DNA from: Candidatus Saccharibacteria bacterium CG_4_10_14_0_2_um_filter_52_9
GTDB taxonomy: Bacteria; Actinomycetota; Acidimicrobiia; Acidimicrobiales; RAAP-2
Assembly (NCBI GenBank): GCA_903970515.1
Contig: CAJCJA010000021.1
Coordinates: forward strand, 1-49,342
Length of the DNA: 49,342 nucleotides
Reading direction: 5' to 3'
Shown: piece after piece, positions 42,927 to 49,342 of the stretch
Numbering within the stretch: position 1 is the first letter of the stretch
How the letters are laid out: each line of letters starts with the position of its first letter
Position numbers and translations under genes: made by a program
Notes under the pieces: model-generated
What the model was told of the DNA's origin: nothing
Seen by the model: the letters and a program-made list of their open reading frames with translations, nothing else
The model's database searches: none

Positions 42927-43316
42927 TCTAAATTCCCCCTGATCTAGATACTGCCTTGGCGAAACATACCATTCAACCAGAACAAAATTAATACTTGATT
43001 TTGAATCTTTTTGTGGTTATGTTCAGGCAACATCTGAATGGTGTTCGCGAGCCCCGCGAGACACGTCGTCGCGGACCTGACATTGACGAGGTGCGAGGTT
43101 GTCGGCCAGTGCGTTTTTCCGTTTTCAGAATGTATATTTAGGGGGAATACGGCATAAGCAGAAACAAGGGAACTGTTCTAGTACGTGGAAGCGCCGAGGC
43201 GAAGTTGGTTCTTCGAAAATGGGGACAGTTTGGGCACTTGCGATGATCCAAAGTGCACGTTGCGCCGTTGACAGTTTGTATGTTTACTTAGGTCTGGAGA
43301 TAGTGAGGGAGGGGCT
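42927..43316. promoter_or_regulatory. Divergent control region between importer and hydroquinone operons
   Basis: 390 nt, AT-richer than the genes. Inverted repeat ACCATTCA (42968-42975) / TGAATGGT (43035-43042), 59 nt apart, could be paired operator half-sites. TTGACA at 43268-43273 is a candidate -35 for the plus-strand operon, but no good -10 follows. A ribosome-site-like AGGGGGAAT at about 43139 is not followed by a start codon. No regulator gene is encoded in the region or in the operons. Confidence 0.45.
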
Positions 43317-43814
43317 GTGACGAAGTACAAGACCGTGTTCGCCGGGCTCGACGGCTACCAAAAGGGCGGCGTCGAAGTCATTAACGACGATCCTAAGAAT
43401 TATGTTTTCTCCAATATCTTCGAAGTGGCAACGAAGGCGAAACCGTGGGAGAAGGTGGCCGTCGCGAAAAACCAAGAATACGTCCTCGAAGTCATTCGCG
43501 CCGAAGGTACCTCTAGTTGGCGCGCGACACCCCACGATGAGTTCGCCATGGTCGTCGACGGTGAAGTTGTCATCGATCTACTTGATCCAGAACAGTCACT
43601 TGTGGACCCGTCGGCGTCCGGATCCATCGCGGTGAGCGGCGAACCAAAAGGTACACCGATGGGCAAGATCACGGCACGTCGCGGCCATCTCGCACTCCTT
43701 CCCGCGGGACGGTGCTATCGAATGCGAGCCGAGAAGCCGTCGGTGGTATTGCTGCAAACGGTCTTGGGCCCTGACACGGTCGAGCGCTGGTCCGAGATTT
43801 GTCAAAAGTACTAA
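43317..43814 (+). CDS. hapC: Hydroquinone 1,2-dioxygenase, small subunit
   Basis: 165 residues from GTG 43317 after GAGGGAGGGG. The sequence YKTVFAGLDGYQKGGVEVIN, VLEVIRAEGTSSWRATPHDE, FAMVVDGEVVIDLLD and ITARRGHLALLPAGRCYRMR matches the small (about 18 kDa) cupin-like subunit of HapCD/PnpCD hydroquinone dioxygenases. It supports the iron-bearing large subunit encoded next (17-nt gap). It has no obvious metal-ligand set of its own. First gene of a seven-gene operon. Confidence 0.85.
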   Translation: MTKYKTVFAGLDGYQKGGVEVINDDPKNYVFSNIFEVATKAKPWEKVAVAKNQEYVLEVIRAEGTSSWRATPHDEFAMVVDGEVVIDLLDPEQSLVDPSASGSIAVSGEPKGTPMGKITARRGHLALLPAGRCYRMRAEKPSVVLLQTVLGPDTVERWSEICQKY

Positions 43815-43831
43815 GTGAACGAGGAGACATC

Positions 43832-44812
43832 ATGACAACTTCACCTATTCAGTTGGGGGACGTACCTAACGAGCACGGGTATCGCCCCTTCACGCTGGGC
43901 GGTTTTCACTTTGAGCGTGACGAACACTTTGTGCACGTCACGTGGCCCACAGGTCGCCACGTCACCGCGGCCGAGCCATTCCTCAAGGCAATGATGCGTG
44001 ACGTCGCGTGGAACTTCTTTTACGGCACCGTCAACTTTGACGCGGTCATTGGAACGCTGAATCATTACGGCAACGTGGATCTCTTCGCGGGTCGCTTCAA
44101 CGAGGAGTATCGAAAGGCTGAGCTCGATCACTCGGAGAATTTTCCCCACGATGAAATTAAGGCTACGTTTCAGGCAATTCTCAACGATTGGGTGAACGCG
44201 GACTTCGACCCCTTCGCGGCGCCCATGGAGACGGGTTCCGCCTACGGCGAAAAGACAGGGAGCAATACTGCGGCGGTTACCCGTACACGAATTGCCGCAA
44301 AGCGAATGGTCGGACTTCCCGACGATGAGCCGTTACGCAGTGACGAATCAGGGTACCCCGTCAACCGGGCGTTCTTGGACGTCGACCTTGATGAGCCAAT
44401 TGTCGAGGTTGAGAAGGGATACGAAAAGGAAGTTTCTGCGTTCAACTTCTTCGGATATCTGTCGCGGAGCGACGTTACCTGGAACCCTTCGGTCGTCTCG
44501 GTGTGTCGCGACAGCCTGATGTGCCCCACGACCGAGGAGTTCATATTGCCCATCATCCACGGTAATGACCGCGTGGAGTGGTTCCTCCAACTGAGTGACG
44601 AAATAATCTGGGAAGTAGAGGACCGCGAATCAGGTAAGCCAAGGGCCAAGGTCGTCATGAAGGCGGGTGACTGCGCCGCAATGCCCGCCGACATTCGCCA
44701 CCAGGGTTACTCGCCGAAGCGTTCGATGCTGCTCGTGTGGGAGAACAATTCACCAGACCTTCCCGACATGATCGCTCGAGGCGAAGCGCCCACCGTCCCG
44801 GTCACGTTCTAG
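43832..44812 (+). CDS. hapD: Hydroquinone 1,2-dioxygenase, large (catalytic) subunit
   Basis: 326 residues from ATG 43832 after GAGGAG; the longer frame from 43799 overlaps hapC. Cleaves hydroquinone to 4-hydroxymuconic semialdehyde using Fe(II) and O2. The putative iron ligands H243, N245 and E249 (IIHGNDRVEWF) and H290 (PADIRHQGY) are spaced +2, +6 and +47. As I recall, this is the spacing of His256/Asn258/Glu262/His303 in the PnpCD structure, which supports the assignment. Length is close to the roughly 338 residues of HapD. Confidence 0.88.
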   Translation: MTTSPIQLGDVPNEHGYRPFTLGGFHFERDEHFVHVTWPTGRHVTAAEPFLKAMMRDVAWNFFYGTVNFDAVIGTLNHYGNVDLFAGRFNEEYRKAELDHSENFPHDEIKATFQAILNDWVNADFDPFAAPMETGSAYGEKTGSNTAAVTRTRIAAKRMVGLPDDEPLRSDESGYPVNRAFLDVDLDEPIVEVEKGYEKEVSAFNFFGYLSRSDVTWNPSVVSVCRDSLMCPTTEEFILPIIHGNDRVEWFLQLSDEIIWEVEDRESGKPRAKVVMKAGDCAAMPADIRHQGYSPKRSMLLVWENNSPDLPDMIARGEAPTVPVTF

Positions 44813-44818
44813 GTCGCG

Positions 44819-46285
44819 TTGCTTACTCGCGGGCTCTACATCAACGGCGAGTTCGTTGATGCCCTCGACGGCGCGACATTGGATGTGCTCAACCCGCACG
44901 ACGGGAGCGTCATTGCGGTAGTTGCGGAGGGCGGGGAGAAAGATATCGACCGGGCGGTGCGGGCGGCGGGAGCTGCCTATCCCGGTTGGTCGTCGCTCGC
45001 TGCGGCTGATCGAGGTCGACTGCTGCTGCGACTCGCCGACCTCATCGAAGAGCATTCGGTGGAACTCGCGCGTCTGGAGTCACTCGACACGGGACATCCA
45101 CTTCATGACTCGACGTTGCTCGATGTGCCACGCACGGTCGCCACTTTTCGCTACTTCGGCGGTATGGCAGACAAGTATCAGGGTTTCCTTCCCCCGGTCG
45201 AAGCGGGTTTTCTCAACTACGTCACGCACGATCCGATTGGGGTGGTGGGACAGATTGTTCCATGGAACTTCCCCTTGATGTTTTGTGGCTGGAAATTAGG
45301 CCCAGCCCTCGCCGCGGGCAACACCGTGGTGATGAAGCCTTCAGAATTGGTGCCGCTATCGACGTTGCGACTGTGTGAACTCATCGCGGACGCTGGGTTT
45401 CCGCCGGGGGTGGTCAATGTTGTCCCCGGCTATGGTGCGCGTGCGGGTGCACGCCTCGCGGCCCATCCAGACGTTGGCAAGGTGAGCTTCACGGGATCAA
45501 CCGCGATGGGTCGCTCGATCGTGACGCAGTCGGCAGGAAACTTGAAGCGCCTGCAACTCGAACTTGGCGGAAAGGGTGCCAATATTGTTTTCTCCGATGC
45601 CAACCTCGTAGCCGCGGTCAACGGCTCCGCGTTCGCAATCTTTCACAATCAGGGCCAAGCGTGTATCGCAGGCTCACGGCTGATCGTGCACGAGTCGATC
45701 GCCGATGAGTTCCTCGAGAAGTTTCTCGCACTGGCAACGACGATTCGCGTGGGCGATCCGTTGGATGAGCGCACGGAAATGGGCCCCCTTACGTCGGCGA
45801 TGCACCGCGACCGAGTCCTCAACTACGTTGACATTGCGCGCGCCGAAGGGGGCGAGGTGCTCACGGGTGGCAAGGCGCCAGCGAATCCAACTCTCGCGAA
45901 AGGTTTCTACGTCGAACCCACCATCGTGAAGGCGTCGCCCGACAGTCGGGTGTGCAAGGAAGAGGTGTTCGGTCCCTTCGTCAGCGTGTCTACGTTTTCG
46001 AGCGACGAAGAGGCGACGCAGATTGCCAATTCCACGGACTACGGCTTAGGTGCCGGACTCTGGACGAACGATTTGTCGCGCGCGCACCGTATGGCCGGAG
46101 TGCTTCGCGCGGGCATGGTGTGGGTCAATTCGTATAAGCGGGTGAATCCCGGCTCACCATTTGGGGGCGTCGGAAGTTCGGGTTACGGACGAGAGATGGG
46201 TTTTGAAGCGATGCACGAATACACCGAACCGAAATCAGTCTGGATCAACGTGAACGCGGCCATCCCTCCTTGGTATCCGCGCTAG
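44819..46285 (+). CDS. hapE: 4-Hydroxymuconic semialdehyde dehydrogenase (ALDH family)
   Basis: 488 residues from TTG 44819, 6 nt after the hapD stop. ALDH landmarks: VPWNFPLMFCGWKLGPALAA, VSFTGSTAMGRSIV (NAD binding), the general-base Glu in LQLELGGKGANIVF, the nucleophilic Cys in FHNQGQACIAGSR, and an ending GVGSSGYGREMGFEAM. By position it oxidises the ring-cleavage semialdehyde to maleylacetate with NAD+. The family cannot give substrate specificity alone; the operon does. Confidence 0.88.
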   Translation: MLTRGLYINGEFVDALDGATLDVLNPHDGSVIAVVAEGGEKDIDRAVRAAGAAYPGWSSLAAADRGRLLLRLADLIEEHSVELARLESLDTGHPLHDSTLLDVPRTVATFRYFGGMADKYQGFLPPVEAGFLNYVTHDPIGVVGQIVPWNFPLMFCGWKLGPALAAGNTVVMKPSELVPLSTLRLCELIADAGFPPGVVNVVPGYGARAGARLAAHPDVGKVSFTGSTAMGRSIVTQSAGNLKRLQLELGGKGANIVFSDANLVAAVNGSAFAIFHNQGQACIAGSRLIVHESIADEFLEKFLALATTIRVGDPLDERTEMGPLTSAMHRDRVLNYVDIARAEGGEVLTGGKAPANPTLAKGFYVEPTIVKASPDSRVCKEEVFGPFVSVSTFSSDEEATQIANSTDYGLGAGLWTNDLSRAHRMAGVLRAGMVWVNSYKRVNPGSPFGGVGSSGYGREMGFEAMHEYTEPKSVWINVNAAIPPWYPR

Positions 46286-46288
46286 GCA

Positions 46289-47155
46289 ATGACAAAATTT
46301 TCGACGCTGTCAGAGGCCATTGAGGCGAACGTGCACGATGGAGACCGCGTCGCTCTTGAGGGCTTCACGCATCTCATTCCCTTCGCGGCCGGTCACGAAA
46401 TAATTCGCCAGGGACGACGCAACCTCACGCTCGTGCGCATGACGCCCGACATCATTTATGACCAGCTGATCGGCATGGGGTGCGCGTCAAAATTGATCTT
46501 CTCGTGGGCGGGCAATCCCGGCGCCGGATCGCTGCACCGATTCCGCGACGCCGTTGAACGCGAAATTCCTGGTCCATTGGCCATTGAAGAGCACTCGCAT
46601 GCGGGAATGGCGACGCGCTACGCGGCGAGCGCGAGTGGCCTGCCCTTTGGGATCTTGCGTGGCTACGCGGGGACGGACTTAGTTGAGGTGACCGACAACG
46701 TTCGCTTCGTCTCGTGTCCCTTTACCGGTGAATCTCTCGCCGCCGTGCCGGCGCTCGACTTGGACGTGGGCATCATCTGTGCCCAGCAGGCCGACCGTCA
46801 GGGCAACGTCATGCTCTGGGGCATCACGGGCGTCCAAAAGGAGACGGTCCTGAGCGCCAAGCGCTCAATCGTGCTGGTCGAAGAGATTGTCGAGCACTTT
46901 GTGCCCCACGTGAACGGTGTCGTATTGCCGAACTGGGTGGTGGGCACCGTCGTCGAGTGCCCTTCAGGCTCGTTTCCTTCCTATGCGCAGGACTACTCCG
47001 AGCGGGCCAATGATTTTTATGCGTACTGGGAACCAATCAGTCGCGACCGCGATCGGTTTCTCGCGTGGATGGGCGAACACGTGCTTATGACCGAGACCAA
47101 CGCTGGATTTCTCGCCTCGCTGGATTCGCACTTGGTGGAGTCGACTCGTGCCTAG
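46289..47155 (+). CDS. catI: 3-Oxoadipate CoA-transferase, subunit A (CatI-like)
   Basis: 288 residues from ATG 46289, 3 nt after hapE. Family-I CoA-transferase alpha subunit: FTHLIPFAAGHEIIRQGRRN, LTLVRMTPDIIYDQLIGMGC, KLIFSWAGNPGAGSLHRFRD, VMLWGITGVQKETVLSAKRS. The length is that of the CatI/GctA type rather than the shorter PcaI type. With subunit B it transfers CoA from succinyl-CoA to 3-oxoadipate. The stop lies inside the start of subunit B (8-nt overlap). Confidence 0.85.
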   Translation: MTKFSTLSEAIEANVHDGDRVALEGFTHLIPFAAGHEIIRQGRRNLTLVRMTPDIIYDQLIGMGCASKLIFSWAGNPGAGSLHRFRDAVEREIPGPLAIEEHSHAGMATRYAASASGLPFGILRGYAGTDLVEVTDNVRFVSCPFTGESLAAVPALDLDVGIICAQQADRQGNVMLWGITGVQKETVLSAKRSIVLVEEIVEHFVPHVNGVVLPNWVVGTVVECPSGSFPSYAQDYSERANDFYAYWEPISRDRDRFLAWMGEHVLMTETNAGFLASLDSHLVESTRA

Positions 47156-47915
47156 TGACGTCGTGCAGGACGTGACCTGGACCAGCGATGAGATGATGGC
47201 GGTCGCCGCGGCACGTGAATTAAGTGATGGCACCGTGTGCTTCGTGGGCATTGGGCTACCGAGCACGGCCGCCAATCTCGCTCGAGCGACGCACGCGCCT
47301 CACGTGGTATTGATTTACGAGTCCGGGTGCATTGGCGCGAAGCCAGACCGAATCCCGCCTTCGATCGGTGACGGTGTCCTCAGCGTCAGCGCCGACGCGG
47401 TCGTTGGCGTGCCGGAAATATTCGCCTATTGGCTCCAAGCTGGTCGTATCGACGTGGGGTTTCTGGGTGCCGCGCAGGTGGATCGCTGGGGCAACATCAA
47501 TACGACCGTGGTGGGGAACTACCAGTCGCCCGCGGTGCGTTTGCCCGGGGCGGGCGGCGCGCCCGAGATTGCCGCATCGTGCGACCGAGTGATCATCACG
47601 CTTCGCCACAGCGCACGAGGGCTCGTAGAAAAGATCGACTTCATCACGTCGCTAGGCCACGGCGACGGTTCGGGCGTACGCGAACGACTAGGGCTTCCTG
47701 GTCGGGGGCCGCAAGCCATCATCACCGACCTCGGAGTCTTGCGCTACGACGACTCGCAGCACCAATTCCTCTTGAGTGAGGTGCACCCGGGCGTCGGTGT
47801 TGACGATGTCCTCGCTGCAACAGGATGGCCTCTTCTCGTGGCGGATTCGCTTCACGAGACTCCCGCGCCCACGACGAGCGAACTCTCGGCGCTACGTTCG
47901 TTCACTGGGGCGTGA
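47148..47915 (+). CDS. catJ: 3-Oxoadipate CoA-transferase, subunit B (CatJ-like)
   Basis: 255 residues from GTG 47148. The catalytic Glu is in VLIYESGCIGAKP (the E-S/N-G-x-x-G motif carrying the CoA thioester). GFLGAAQVDRWGNINTTVVG and VRLPGAGGAPEIAASCDRVI follow. Forms the transferase with the preceding subunit. Glutaconate-type CoA-transferases look alike, but the surrounding genes favour 3-oxoadipate. Confidence 0.85.
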   Translation: MPSDVVQDVTWTSDEMMAVAAARELSDGTVCFVGIGLPSTAANLARATHAPHVVLIYESGCIGAKPDRIPPSIGDGVLSVSADAVVGVPEIFAYWLQAGRIDVGFLGAAQVDRWGNINTTVVGNYQSPAVRLPGAGGAPEIAASCDRVIITLRHSARGLVEKIDFITSLGHGDGSGVRERLGLPGRGPQAIITDLGVLRYDDSQHQFLLSEVHPGVGVDDVLAATGWPLLVADSLHETPAPTTSELSALRSFTGA

Positions 47916-47917
47916 CG

Positions 47918-48970
47918 ATGGAATCCTTCAACTACGACGCCCTTCGAGGCCGTGTCGTCTTTGGTGCGGGCCGACGACGCGAGATCGCCGACGAGGTCGA
48001 CCGACTCGGCGTCGAGCGAGTTCTCTTGATCGCCGACGGCTTTGACCTCCGTCTCGCCGATGAGATTGCGGGCTACTTGGGAGATCGCTGCGTCGCGAAA
48101 TTCACCAACGTCGTCCAGCACGTGCCCGTCGAGTTGGCGGAAGAAGCGCGCGCCATCGCTATCAACGTCGAGGCCACCGCCATCGTGACGCTCGGTGGGG
48201 GTTCAGCGACGGGATTCGGCAAAGCCGTCACGCTCTCGACGCGCCTACCACAACTGTGCATACCCACAACGTACGCTGGTTCAGAATTGACGCCGATCTG
48301 GGGCATGACCGAAGGCGAAGTGAAAACAACGGGTCGTGACCTTGGCGTCCAACCGGTGACGGTCATCTACGACCCCGAGTTGACGTTGCAGCTTCCCGTT
48401 GACATAGCGGGTCCGAGTGCGATGAACGCCCTCGCCCACGCGGTCGAGGGTCTCTATGGTCCTGGCGCGAATCCAGTCATGTCCGCACTCGCGCTGGAGT
48501 CTGTGCGCGTCTTGGCGATGCATCTTCCTCGAATGATGGATGAACCGACCAGCCTCGAGGAGCGTACCGGCGTCCTCTACGGGGCCTATCTCGCGGGAGC
48601 AGTGCTCGCCGTCGTGGGCACGTCGCTGCACCATAAGACGTGCCACGTACTTGGCGGACTCTACGGGCTTGATCACGGCAAGATGAACGCGGTCGTCTTG
48701 CCGCACGCACTGGCCTTTAACGAACCTGCGATCGCCCCCGCCTATGAGCGACTTTCGCAAGTCCTCGGAGGCGATGCGGCGGGAAAACTCTATGACTTGG
48801 CACGGACGCTACACACCCCCTCGTCGCTGCGCGCGATTGGTTTCCCCGATGACGGAATTGCCAAGGCGGCACCACTGGTCGCGAAGGCCGCGCACGGTAA
48901 CGTACGCCCGATCGACGAGGCGCAAGCTCGCGCTCTGCTCGAGGCGTGCGTGCGAGGCCAACGCCCGTGA
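47918..48970 (+). CDS. macA: Maleylacetate reductase
   Basis: 350 residues from ATG 47918, 2 nt after catJ; a GTG 6 nt earlier is the alternative. Iron-type alcohol dehydrogenase fold: FGAGRRREIADEVDRLGVER, TLGGGSATGFGKAVTLSTRL (NAD loop), PTTYAGSELTPIWGMTEGEV, and NALAHAVEGLYGPGANPVMS, HHKTCHVLGGLYGLDHGKMN. The pattern TTYAGSE is characteristic of maleylacetate reductases. It reduces maleylacetate to 3-oxoadipate with NAD(P)H, the step between the ring-cleavage dehydrogenase and the CoA-transferase. The stop overlaps the thiolase start (GTGA). Confidence 0.9.
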   Translation: MESFNYDALRGRVVFGAGRRREIADEVDRLGVERVLLIADGFDLRLADEIAGYLGDRCVAKFTNVVQHVPVELAEEARAIAINVEATAIVTLGGGSATGFGKAVTLSTRLPQLCIPTTYAGSELTPIWGMTEGEVKTTGRDLGVQPVTVIYDPELTLQLPVDIAGPSAMNALAHAVEGLYGPGANPVMSALALESVRVLAMHLPRMMDEPTSLEERTGVLYGAYLAGAVLAVVGTSLHHKTCHVLGGLYGLDHGKMNAVVLPHALAFNEPAIAPAYERLSQVLGGDAAGKLYDLARTLHTPSSLRAIGFPDDGIAKAAPLVAKAAHGNVRPIDEAQARALLEACVRGQRP

Positions 48971-49342
48971 GCCAGTCCTACATCGTCGACGCTGTGCGAA
49001 CCCCGCTCGGGCGAATCGGTGGCGCCTTGTCCGGGGTACGCCCCGACGACCTGGCGGCGAACGTCATTGCGCGACTCCTCGAGCGCAGTCCCCTCGATCG
49101 CGAATTGATTGGAGACGTGTTCTTCGGTAACGCCAACGGGGCGGGCGAGGAGAACCGCAACGTCGCTCGAATGGCGCTGTTGCTCGCGGGTGTGCCAGTA
49201 ACAGTCCCGGGAGTGAGCGTCAACCGCCTGTGCGGCTCAGGGCTTGAAGCGGTTGTCCAGGCAAGTCGTTCGCTGATGGTCGACGACGCCGACATTGTCG
49301 TGGCGGGTGGCGTCGAATCAATGACGCGCGCGCCCTGGGTGC
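48967..49342 (+). CDS. pcaF: 3-Oxoadipyl-CoA thiolase, N-terminal part
   Basis: The first 125 residues from GTG 48967, running off the right edge. AVRTPLGRIGGALSGVRPDD, GNANGAGEENRNVARMALLL and the nucleophilic Cys in VNRLCGSGLEAVVQA are thiolase landmarks; VAGGVESMTRAPW follows. It cleaves 3-oxoadipyl-CoA with CoA to succinyl-CoA and acetyl-CoA, the last step of the pathway. Ordinary acetyl-CoA acetyltransferases share these motifs; position makes PcaF the best call. Confidence 0.85.
   Translation, partial: MSQSYIVDAVRTPLGRIGGALSGVRPDDLAANVIARLLERSPLDRELIGDVFFGNANGAGEENRNVARMALLLAGVPVTVPGVSVNRLCGSGLEAVVQASRSLMVDDADIVVAGGVESMTRAPWV

Noticed and set aside
43099-43320. 73-codon frame in the divergent control region.
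   Set aside because: It has no ribosome site directly before its start and overlaps the hapC start; the region is better explained as regulatory.
1-49342. CRISPR arrays, insertion sequences, tRNA and rRNA genes.
   Set aside because: No regularly spaced repeats, transposase frames, terminal inverted repeats or RNA cloverleaf structures were recognised anywhere.

Overview
The window reads as chromosomal DNA of an actinobacterium. This is an inference. It rests on many GTG/TTG starts, ATGA/GTGA gene overlaps, purine-rich ribosome binding sites, an intact DtxR/IdeR-type iron box, Thr-rich stalks on secreted proteins, and coding sequence that by eye is in the mid-to-upper 50s % GC. An acidimicrobial relative would fit, but no rRNA or other marker gene is present to prove it.

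Layout. 1-5 kb: a partial secreted leucine-rich-repeat protein, an HTH regulator/membrane protein pair next to a perfect 20-bp inverted repeat, a secreted phospholipase-D-like protein, a kinase-fold phosphotransferase, a GNAT acetyltransferase and an MFS exporter. 6-11.7 kb: small housekeeping or stress enzymes (VOC protein, 3-methyladenine glycosylase, ABM-type monomer, two alpha/beta hydrolases, DUF2237) and a nucleotidyltransferase remnant. 12-17 kb: a complete Liv-type ABC importer (livG-F-H-M, then the binding protein) closed by a strong hairpin. 17-21 kb: accessory DNA with a frameshifted mazEF pair, an intact Phd/PIN toxin-antitoxin pair and a HicB-like remnant. 21-25 kb: DoxX and fatty-acid-hydroxylase genes, then an ECF sigma/anti-sigma operon flanked on both sides by paralogous secreted COG4315-like proteins. 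25-30 kb: a TMEM165-like transporter, a decayed third COG4315 gene, a DtxR-family regulator with an FTR1 iron permease under an iron box, and a DHFR-fold reductase. 30-32.4 kb: a frameshifted esterase and an intact hipBA module. 32.5-36.3 kb: a GT4 glycosyltransferase, an alpha-hairpin-type glycosidase-like protein and a GH130 protein. 38-49 kb: a second Liv-type importer on the minus strand, divergent from a hydroquinone ring-cleavage operon on the plus strand.

How the genes work together. The right end encodes a nearly complete route from hydroquinone to central metabolism: hydroquinone 1,2-dioxygenase (two subunits), 4-hydroxymuconic semialdehyde dehydrogenase, maleylacetate reductase, 3-oxoadipate CoA-transferase (two subunits) and the start of a beta-ketoadipyl-CoA thiolase. 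The divergent importer probably brings in an aromatic precursor.

The most novel signal is at 22.9-24.5 kb. The sigma gene and both flanking secreted paralogues share a two-block promoter (TGATCC or TGATCG, exactly 17 nt, then GTAGTC or GTACTA), while the 17-nt spacers have diverged. This points to a small self-regulated ECF regulon controlling surface proteins that carry a conserved C-terminal GGGVGF tail.
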